Part shown: in pieces, positions 1 through 9,318 of the stretch | How the letters are laid out: each line of letters begins with the position of its first letter | Numbering within the stretch: the first letter of the stretch is position 1 | From: Microstegium vimineum | Taxonomy: Eukaryota > Streptophyta > Magnoliopsida > Poales > Poaceae | NCBI GenBank assembly: GCA_022036555.1 | Contig: CM039119.1 | Span: forward strand, 44,147,318 to 44,211,317 | DNA length: 64,000 nucleotides | Reading direction: 5' to 3' | Translations under genes and position numbers: made by a program | The notes under the pieces: generated by a model | Database searches by the model: none | Seen by the model: the letters and a program-made list of their open reading frames with translations, nothing else | What the model was told of the DNA's origin: nothing

Positions 1-516
1 GGCGTCTCTAATTGTCTACCTTAGAGCTAGTTTATAAATTGTTTAATAATTATTAAAAATAATGCAAAAGATAATAGACTAATGTGGACTTATGAGATAG
101 TGTCTTACATTTTATGATATCCTCTTCACTCACGGCACAATATTTAAGACGGTCTCTCTCCATCATATGTGTTAACTTAAGCTGGAGACGTCCTAAGACC
201 TAAGTTCAACAAATAAAGGAAGTTGCATTTGTCCACCTGCCAGAATTTTTACAATATAACAATAAGGACGCGACTAACGCACGGCCGTGCGTGCGTTAGG
301 CCGCACGCACACGACTGCGACTCCCCTCCGACCATCTTCCTCCACGCCGGCAGCCGCGCCCCTCCTCGCCCTCGCCCCCACCGACGCCCACCACCCCGCC
401 GCGGCGAGCTCAGAGCTCCGGCGAAACCCTAGCTCGCCCGCGACGCCGTCTTCTTCCCCTCCCTACCACCGCCGCCGCCGCCATGGCCGGAGCTCCCCCG
501 CCCCGACCGCCTCTAC
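1..516. other. Flank of the copia insertion, no clear gene
   Basis: The first 250 bases are AT-rich with no coding signal. The start and a stretch near 185-194 are loosely inverted (GGCGTCTC against GAGACGTCC), as if a small inverted-repeat element were cut by the window edge. At 274-299 there is a short hairpin with 9-bp arms (CTAACGCAC and GTGCGTTAG). From about 310 the sequence is very GC-rich, with an AAACCCTAGC element at 424-433 and an ATG in a good plant context (GCCGCCATGG) at 483. The ORF from that ATG is short and Pro/Arg-rich, so I do not call a gene. The copia element interrupts this block; it resumes at 14020. Confidence 0.4.
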
Positions 517-521
517 CGCGG

Positions 522-2115
522 TGAAGAATCATGGCCCTAGTTGGTTTCGGTGATTAACGACAATTAGAGATTATTATGGCTAACGTGTGTTTTGCAGAGG
601 CTATGCGTAGCTTAGCCATAGTGGTCAACAAGAATGGACATTAATGGTAATCACTTAGCCCCCAAGATGGATATCGTTTCGGATTTCAAGGAGACATGAT
701 GAAGACCCTAGAATGATAGGCTAAGTGTCATAAGGAGATGAAGGGCACTTAGAAATAGATAGGGCTTCTCTTTTTGTCTTTGACCATACTATTAAGAGGG
801 GTTGAGACTAGTAGCTTGACTTAGGAAAGCTTCATGACTTAGGTGTGGTGCACACTTGACTTCCTTAGCTCTAAGCAAGCCTACGTTGACCGTAAGATAG
901 CCTAGAACAACTTCCATTTTCATCGCGACGAAAAACGAAGTTGATAGAACTGTTTTCTGGGTGTCGGACGCTCTTGACAGGGGCGTCGGACGCTGTCCGT
1001 CGCGTCGGACAGAGGTGTCGGACGCTGGGTGGTTGAGTCCACAGCGTCCGTCGACCTTCCAGTGGAGATATTTTCTGGCTAAGTTTTTCAGGGTCCGTCG
1101 GACGCTGTCCGTCGGCCAGGCGTCAGACGCTGGGAAGAGCGTCCGTCGACCTTCCAGAGAGGGTGTTTTTCAGCCCGAGCCAGAGTGTAGCGTCGGACGC
1201 TGATATGAGCGTCCGTCGCCCCAGTGACGTAGCGTCCGTCGCTGGGAACAGTGTGTCAGAACTAGCCGTTGGGCAGGGCGTCGGAGCGTCCGTCGCCCAA
1301 ACTATGAACAGAACTAGCCGTTGGGGCATGCGACGGACCGTCCGTCGCCTAGTCGACAGAGCGTCCGTCGCCAACTTAAAATGTCAGCCCGAGGCAGTTT
1401 TCTGAGGGTCTATTTATAGCCCCTCCCACTTCTCTCCCACCTTGCCTTTGCTCATTTGAGTTGCTGAGTTTGTTGAGAAGGTTGGGAAGAGAGCAAGAGC
1501 CCTAGAGAGAGAGAGTGATTCGCGAATCCATCCATCCTCTCTCTAGTTCATCCAAGAGTTCAAGTGTGCATCCTCTAGTTGTGAAGCTTGAGTGAGTCAA
1601 GCGAAGATCGAGGCTTGTTACTCTTGGTGATCGACATCACCTAGACGGTCCGGTGGTGCTCGGAGGAAGGTGATCGCCGAAAGATTGTCGGCGGCCCTTC
1701 TCCATCGACGTTTGTAATCGGTTGTAGGCGATTCACCGAGCCGGAGTGGCGAAGAATTAGCCCGTAGAGAGCGCTCATCCCTTGCGCGGGATTGAGGGGG
1801 AGCTATACCTTGCGAGGTGCTCCAATGAGGACTAGGGGGGAGTGTCGACTCCTCGATACCTCGGCAAAACATCGCCGTGTCAAGCATCTCTTTCCCTACT
1901 TCTTTATTATCGCATTACTTTCCGCACTTGTCTTTCAATTCATACTAGAATTGTGTAGGAAGTTTTTGCTTTCTATTGACTTGCTATCGCTTTCTAGCTA
2001 GGACACACAAGAGGTAGGCACTAGGGGGTTAATTGGCTCTTAATAGGTTTAATTCTTGTTTAGAAATTAAAAAGAGCCCAATTCACCCCCCCTCTTGGGC
2101 ATCTTGATCCTTTCA
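522..2115 (+). repeat. 5' LTR of the copia element
   Basis: The LTR is 1594 bp, TG...CA. The part upstream of its TATA box (961-1380) is packed with GTCCGTCG and GTCGGACGCT motifs in both orientations; by hand I count ten GTCCGTCG and five GTCGGACGCT. The 3' copy is shorter mainly because about 75 bp of this array (around 979-1055) is missing there. Confidence 0.93.
1411..1420 (+). promoter_or_regulatory. TATA box of the copia 5' LTR
   Basis: TATTTATAGC lies after the GC-rich motif array and before a CT-rich transcribed-leader type sequence. The same element is at 13304-13313 in the 3' LTR. Position in the LTR fits the U3/R boundary; the start site itself is inferred. Confidence 0.6.
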
Positions 2116-2117
2116 AT

Positions 2118-2129
2118 TGGTATCAGAGC
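2118..2129 (+). other. Primer-binding site, initiator tRNA-Met type
   Basis: TGGTATCAGAGC lies 2 bp after the 5' LTR end. This is the usual plant copia primer site, complementary to the 3' end of initiator tRNA-Met, where minus-strand cDNA synthesis starts. Confidence 0.9.
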
Positions 2130-2168
2130 AAGGTTTGCTCTAAATTAGGCTTCACCGCCTAGAGCAAG

Positions 2169-4561
2169 ATGTCCCATGGGGATGGACCACCTCCCATGTT
2201 CGATGGAGACGACTTTCCTTATTGGAAAGTTCGTACGGAGGCCTATCTAGAGGTCGTTGACGTGGGCGTGCTCAAAGCCGCCACAAAGGGAGGCACTCTC
2301 TTCGCGGAGGACCTCAACTTTGATAAGCACAATGCCAAGGCGAAGAACATACTCTTTCATGACATTAGCAAGGATGTCTTCAACCGAGTGCGTAATGCCA
2401 AAGACGCATTTGAGTTGTGGACCACAAAAAGTGAGCGTGAAGAACGCTATCACTTGGTTATGGCTAAGCTCAATTCTTTTTCCATGCATGCAAATGAAAA
2501 TGCAAATGAAATATACTCACGACTCAACATCATTGTAGAGGAATTGAATGGGATCGGTCTCACCAAATGTCGCCGGCCGATGTGGTACGCAAGATTCTTT
2601 GTGTCTTGCCCATTGAGAAGTATGGCCACATCGTCACGGTTCTTCACCAAGGAGATCTCTCCGCCGCTACACCAACACAAGTCTTGGGCAAGATCAATGC
2701 CCATGAGATGTACATGAAGATTGGTGATGGTGGCTCTTCTTCCTCCTCCAAGAAGAAAGAAAAAGAGAAGGAGGAGAAGAAGGACTTGGCACTCAAGGCA
2801 TCCTCCTCGGAGAAGTACGAGATGCAACTTGTTTATGAGAGTGCAAGTGATGAAGAAGATGATGATGATCTCGCTCTCATGGTGAAGAAAACAACCAAGA
2901 TGTTGAAGAAGCTAAGCAAGAATGGAGTCAAGTTTGACTCAAAGAAGAAGAAATTCTTCACAAGCTCTTCAAGAAAGCCTCTCTCCAAGATGGATTGCTA
3001 CAATTGTGGCAAACTTGGACACTTGGCTCATGCTTGCCTCGAAGAGAAGAAAGACAAGTACAAGAACAAGAAAGCAAACAACAAGTTCAAGTACAACAAG
3101 GGCAACAAAGATGAGTCAAGTGATGAGGAGAAGAAGGATGACAAGACATTCAAGAAGAAGAAGAACTTCAACTTCCACAAGAAGAATAAGAATGACAAAG
3201 CCTACATTGTTGGTGATTGGCTCACCGACATTGAAGACACAAGTGACTCATCCGGAGATGAAAGTGAAGAAGAGAAGGTGGTTGCCTTGGTGATTGGGTC
3301 ATCTACTCCACCGCCACCCCCTCCATCATCTCTGGGCTCATCCTCTACACACCTATGCCTCATGGCTGAAGGTGACAAAAAGGTACAAAAAGAGGATGGT
3401 GATGATGAGGCTAGCTCTAGTGATGATAGTGATGATGAGTTTGAGGCACCTTCCTATGATGAGCTAATTGTAATTTGCAACAAATATACTAAGCTCATTA
3501 GGAAGTATAAAGCTAAAAGTGAATCACTAGAGAAAGCCAACGATAACTTACATGCTAAGCTTGATGACTTGTCTAGTGCTAATGATGAATTGAAGCTTGA
3601 GAACAAATCTCTCTCATCCAGCACTAGAGAGCTCAAAGCCTCACTCAAGCAAGCTAATGAGAAACATAATAAGCTTGAGAGGTCAACACAAGAGCTCCAT
3701 ACAAGATACAACTTGCTAAAAGATGACTACAACCAAGTTAAGAATGAACATGGTACACTTGTGATAGCTAATGAATTGCTTTCAAATGATCTTGCTACAC
3801 ATGTTGCTATTAACCCGGTTGTTAAGTGTGATATAGCTACTTCTTGTGAGGACTTGCTTGATGAAGTTGCTAGTGAGCAAAATGCTAAGTGCAAGGGCAA
3901 GAAGATAGTTGAGGCCGAAAAGCATGATGACTATGTGAAGATGAGGCAAGAAAACTTCAAGCTCAAGGAAGAGCTAATCAACCTCAAGGCAAGCAAGCCA
4001 TTCACTATCAAGTCGGCCAAGCAAGATGACAAAGATGCAATGACCTTGATTAACTCTCTCAAAGAGGAAAATGCAAAGCTCAAAGTTGAGAAGATCAAGC
4101 TTGCAAGTGGATTGGAGAAGTTCACCAAGGGCCACAACCTCCAAAGTGAGCTCTTGATGAACACTATCATGAAGACCGACAAGTCCGGCATTGGGTTCAA
4201 GGAGAACCAAATCATGAAGGCCAAGGTCAAGATAGAAGCTAAGAACTACTACAAGAACAAGGCCATGAGAAACAACTATGACACACCAAAGCCCAAGCCC
4301 AAAAAGTGCTTTGGATGTGGTCAAGAGGGTCACTTTCAATCCCAATGCAAGACTCCACCTCCCAAGACCTTGCCCAAGCACATAAGGCCTTTCGCTCATG
4401 ATGCACACTTCATCATCAACAAGGACTCCAAGGGTAGACCTCAAGTTGTGTTTCTCGGTCCTAAGATGAAGAACAAGCCCAAAGTGCTATGGGTTGCTAA
4501 GGAGTTAGTGGACAAGGCTATGGGACCTCGCCAAGTGTGGGTTCCCAAACAACAAGCTTAA
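2169..4561 (+). pseudogene. copia gag: capsid-type protein with two distant zinc knuckles and a coiled coil
   Basis: Gag packages the element's RNA into virus-like particles. It starts at ATG 2169, shortly after the primer site, with the F-D-G-D-x-F-x-Y-W-K type opening typical of plant copia Gag. The frame breaks near 2563, where one base is missing in an ACC(C)AAATG context, and continues from 2567 to a TAA at 4559-4561. A Lys/Ser/Glu-rich acidic stretch follows. A CCHC zinc knuckle (CYNCGKLGHLAHAC) lies at 2996-3037 and a second (CFGCGQEGHFQSQC) at 4307-4348. Between them, about 3460-3960, is a long heptad-rich segment (Leu, Lys, Glu, Asn) that reads as a coiled coil. The 0.4-kDa-scale spacing usual for paired knuckles is absent: they are about 435 residues apart. 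Related elements often fuse gag and pol; here TAA 4559 and a TAG near 4580 separate them. Confidence 0.85.
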
Positions 4562-4582
4562 CTTCAAGTTGCTTGTGTGTAG

Positions 4583-7500
4583 GTGAACTACAAGACCGGT
4601 GGAAGTCATTGGGTGATTGATAGTGGATGCACTCAACATATGACCGGTGACTCCCGGATGTTCACCACACTTAAGGAAGATTGTGAAGGGCAAGACAAGA
4701 TTACCTTTGGGGACAATTCAAAAGGCAAAGTGCAAGGCCTAGGCAAAGTGGCAATCTCAAATGATCAATCAATATCAAATGTCTTGCTAGTATAATCTTT
4801 GAGTTTCAACTTGCTATCGGTGGGACAACTATGTGATCTTGGTTTCCAATGTCTCTTCACTCCAAATGAGGTAGTTGTGTCCAAGATTGAAGATTCATCA
4901 TTGATATTCAAAGGGTTTCGGCACAACAATCTCTACCTAGTGGACTTCACCTCAAATGAGGCTAGCTTGCAAACATGGTTATTCTCCAAGAGTTCTTTGG
5001 GTTGGCTATGGCATAGAAGATTGGCACATGTGGGAATGTCAACCTTGAAGAAGCTTGTCAAGAAGGAGTTGGTTAGAGGTGTGAAGGATGTTGTGTTTGA
5101 GAAGGACAAAATTTGTAGTGCATGTCAAGCCGGCAAGCAAGTGGCAAACACTCATCCAACCAAAGCTTTCATGTCAACCTCAAGAGTCCTAGAGCTACTT
5201 CACATGGATCTATTTGGACCTACCACCTATGCTAGCCTTGGTGGCAATCTCTTTTGCTTGGTGGTAGTTGATGACTACTCTAGGTACACTTGGGTGTTCT
5301 TTCTTCAAGACAAGGGAGAAACTCAATCAATATTCAAGAAGTTTGCAACTGGAGCCCAAAATGAGTTTGATGTGAAGATCAAGAAGATAAGAAATAACAA
5401 TGGGACCGAGTTTGTAAACACCAAAATTGAAGATTATTGCGATGATGTTGGGATCAAGCATGAAGTGTCCGCCACCTATACTCCTCAACAAAATGGTGTA
5501 GTAGAGAGGAAGAACCGGACACTTATCACTCTTGCAAGATCAATGCTTGATGAATACAACACCCCCGAGAAGTTTTGGGCCGAAGCAATCAACACCGCAT
5601 GCTATGCGGCCAACCGGCTATTTGTCCAAAGGCTTCTCAAGAAGACCCCCTATGAGCTTGTGAATGGGAATAAACCGGATATATTCTTTTTCCGAGTGTT
5701 TGGTTGCAAAGTGTACATCTACAAGAAGCGCCAACACTTGGGCAAGTTCCAAAGGAGATGTGACATTGGTTTCTTACTTGGTTATTCTCTTAAATCCAAG
5801 GCATATCGAGTATTTAACAAAGCCTCCGGCCTAGTTGAAGAAACATATGACTTGGAGTTTGATGAAACTAATGGCTCTCAAGAAGAGCATGAAAATCTTG
5901 ATGATGTAGGTGATGAACCCTTGAGGGAGGCTATGAAGAATATGCCCGTTGGTGCAATCAACCCACAAGAGGTGGAAGAAGTAGAAGATGATGAAAATCA
6001 AGTACCCTCTCCACCTCACACACCTCAAGTTGATGAAGAACAAGTGAGGGAAGCACAAGAAGATACCTTCATCCCTCAAGATCAAGTCGAGCTCAAGCTA
6101 GTGATGTTGATGCACCACAACCTTCTCCCCAAGTGATTAATAGAAGATCTACATCTATGCTTCAAGCTCATCCACAAGACCTCATCATAGGGAGTCCATC
6201 AAGGGGGGTAACAACTCGATCTAAACTTGCTTCTTATGTTGAACATCACTCCTTTGTTTCCTTTGTTGAGCCTTCTAGTGTGGAGGATGCACTTGCGGAT
6301 CCGCATTGGGTGAATGCCATGCATGAAGAGTTGAACAACTTCACCCGGAACGAAGTGTGGACACTAGTAGAAAAGCCCAAAGGAGCAAGAATCATTGGCA
6401 CCAAGTGGGTGTTTAGGAACAAGCAAGATGATCAAGGCGTGGTTGTGAGAAACAAGGCAAGATTGGTGGCAAAGGGGTTCTCCCAAGTTGAAGGCTTGGA
6501 TTTTGGGGAGACCTTTGCACCGGTTGCAAGATTAGAAGCCATTCGTATCCTTTTGGCATATGCTTCACATCACAAAATGAAACTTTTTCAAATGGATGTG
6601 AAGAGTGCCTTTCTAAATGGTTTCATCAATGAACTTGTTTTTGTCTCACAACCTCCCGGGTTTGAAGACCCAAAATGTCCTAATCATGTGTATAGGTTGT
6701 CCAAGGCACTCTATGGATTGAAGCAAGCTCCAAGAGCTTGGTATGAGAGGCTAAGGGACTTCCTACTCAAGAAGGGCTTCAAGATCGGGAAAGTGGATAC
6801 CACACTCTTCACCAAGGTGCTAGATGGAGAGATCTTTGTTTGCCAAGTGTATGTCGATGACATTATATTTGGGTCAACAAACCAAGATCATAGCAAGGAA
6901 TTTGGTGCGTTGATGTCCAAGGAGTTCGAGATGTCAATGATTGGCGAGCTAACCTTCTTCCTTGGCTTCCAAGTGAAGCAATTGAGGGAGGGCACCTTCA
7001 TATCTCAAGAGAAGTACACTTATGATGTGCTCAAGAAATTCAAGATGGAGGATTGCAAACCAATCAAGACCCCAATGCCTACTAATGGGCATCTCGATCT
7101 CGATGAGGGAGGTAAACCGATTGACCAAACTCTCTATCGTTCTATGATCGGTAGTTTACTTTACCTCACCGCATCTAGGCTGGATATCATGTTTAGTGTG
7201 TGTATGTGTGCTAGGTTTCAAGCAAACCCTAAGGAGTCGCATCTTTGTGCGGTTAAAAGAATCCTTAGGTACTTAAGGCACATCCCTAGCATGGGCCTTT
7301 GGTATCCCAAAGGAGCTCCCTTCCAACTAGTTGTCTATTCCGATTCGGATTATGCCGGGTGTAAGGTTGATAGGAAGAGTACCTCCGGCGGGTGCCACAT
7401 GCTAGGAAGATCACTTGTTTCTTGGTCCTCAAAGAAGCAAAATAGTGTGGCATTGTCAACCGCCGAGGCGGAATACATTGCCATGGGAGCAAGTTGTGCA

Positions 7501-7809
7501 CAAATCTTATATATGACCCAAACACTCTTTGATTACGGCGTGTTTTTAAAAGAAGTTCCACTTTTGTGTGATAATGAAAGCGTCGTAAAGCTTACAAACA
7601 ACCCGGTTCAACACTCTCGCACCAAGAACATAGATATTCGCCATCACTTTCTTAGAGATCATGTGGCTAGGAAAGACATCACACTAGTTGGAGTTAAGAG
7701 TGAAGATCAATTGGCGGATATCTTCACTAAACCACTCGATGAAACAACCTTTTGTAGGTTGAGAAGCGAGTTAAATGTGCTTGATCACTCTAATTTCACT
7801 AAAAGATGA
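4583..7809 (+). pseudogene. copia pol: protease, integrase, reverse transcriptase, RNase H, broken
   Basis: Pol cuts the polyprotein, copies the RNA and inserts the cDNA. In order: aspartic protease motif DSG (4619-4627, within WVIDSGCTQHMTG); GAG-pre-integrase zinc finger with H..H and CSAC (about 5010-5135); integrase core with LHMDLFGP, then NNNGTEF, then QQNGVVERKNR; reverse transcriptase with YVDD at 6850-6861; RNase H with YSDSDYAG, STAEAEYIA and CDNES. Damage: an in-frame TAA at 4793-4795 and a frameshift near 6085 in the Asp/Glu-rich linker before reverse transcriptase. The second catalytic Asp of integrase (normally DNGTEF) is Asn, codon AAC at 5396-5398. RT and RNase H look intact. 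Stop at 7807-7809. Confidence 0.9.
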
Positions 7810-9318
7810 GTTTGTGTGAACCATGCATTCATATGTAATATAACATGTTTAATTTGGTAATGCACATAGGCTTGGCTAATGTGGTTAAGATAACCGCTCT
7901 CAAAGCATGTGACAAAGCTTAACCGCGGTTTAAACTTGCAAGCAACCTAGATTCAAATTCCGTATTGCATAGCATATGCATGTGTGTTGTTTGTCATTCT
8001 TTTTCGGTTAAGTTTTTGAGCATCCTCTGTGTTCGTCCACTTAGGGGGAGCATTCCAAGCTCAAGACACTTCTATACCCCTCTTGTGGCCATATGATGTT
8101 TCCTTGGTGCTTCCATTCGAATATTTTGAGCTAAAACTAAATTTAAGCCTATGATAAACTATTTGAAAATGAGTGTTTGGGAGATGGTTCTCATATCAAG
8201 TCCAATCAGGTGTTATTTGGATCTTATTGGGATTGGAACTTGGTTGGGAGAAAGACACAAAAACAAAATTTGAAAATTCTATTGAAAAGGTGTCGGACGC
8301 TGCCGACGGACGCTCGGTGTCAATTGCCTCAGCGTCCGTCGCGATCGTCCGGAGATTAAAGTTGCCCGCTAACAGGGCGACGGACGCTCCCCCCAGCGTC
8401 CGTCGCGAAGCGTCCGTCGCGGTCAATGCGCTCGGGCGTTTCAAATTTGTTCTGGAAGCCCGACGGACGATGCCGTCGGACGCTCTCCGAGCTTCCGTCG
8501 CAGTCCGACGGAGCGTCCATCGCTCCGCGTCGGAGCGTCCATCGCGAACTTAAGGCACAAATTTTTTTTAAAAACCCCGACTCTTCCCTTGTTCTCTCGG
8601 TCACCGTTCCGCCGCAGTTCTAACCCTAACCGCCGCCGCTGTTCCTCCCTGTGCCGCCGCGGGATCCTACCTGCACCACCGGCTGTTCCTCCACCCAGCG
8701 CCGCCTGCCCTTGCGCCGTCGTGTCTCTCCTGCGCCCCACTCCATCCAGTGCTGCCCTGCGCCGCCACTCCCTCCAGCACCGCCGTCGGTTCCTGTGCCG
8801 TCATCTCCCCTCCCTGTGCTGCTATTCCACCACCACAGAGCACATGCCCGCAGTCCCTCCACTCCGCTGAGGATTCCTTGTCTAACCTTCCTTGTGGATG
8901 TCAATTGCGGATTGCGGATAGACGACCAGAGGATCTTTCCCCTTCTCTTGATTTGGTCAGGGTTCGAGGTATGAAATGGCAAAATCGATCTCTATTTCTT
9001 ATCTACTTCTTTTCACTCTCTAGTCTCTCTCATCTCTAGCTATGTGCTTATGGTTATACTCCTATCTATTTCTCACGAGAAGGGTCAGTTGATCAGAGAA
9101 TCAGAGTGTCAGTTGAGCAGTGACAGTGAACTCGGGGCAAAGCCCACGAGTACGGATCGAGGCAAAGCCTCGCAAGGACAGTCCAGGCCCGGTGTGCCAC
9201 TCTTGCAGTCTGTGGTTCTGAGGATTGTCAGTGGTTGTTTTTCAGTGGTGACAGGTTTCTGAGGGTGTGACCTTTGAGTTTCAGTTTGTCAGAGTTTTGG
9301 TTTGCAAAAGTTTGGTAG
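7810..9318 (+). other. Noncoding stretch between copia pol and the extra ORF
   Basis: No supported ORF. 8290-8550 carries another dense set of CGACGGACGC and GCGTCCGTCGC motifs, the same kind as in the LTR U3, here inside the element body. 8590-8870 is a C-rich block (CCGCCGC runs) and 9000-9300 is a leader-like stretch with CTCTC runs before the ATG at 9319. It could act as an internal promoter and leader for the extra ORF; that is inference. Confidence 0.5.

Noticed and set aside
1..194. A MITE cut by the window edge
   Set aside because: The inverted match (GGCGTCTC and GAGACGTCC) is short and the left side cannot be seen, so I did not call it.
961..1380. GTCCGTCG/GTCGGACGCT arrays as a CRISPR-like or satellite array
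   Set aside because: Spacing is irregular, units occur in both orientations, and the context is a plant LTR; they are better seen as LTR regulatory repeats.
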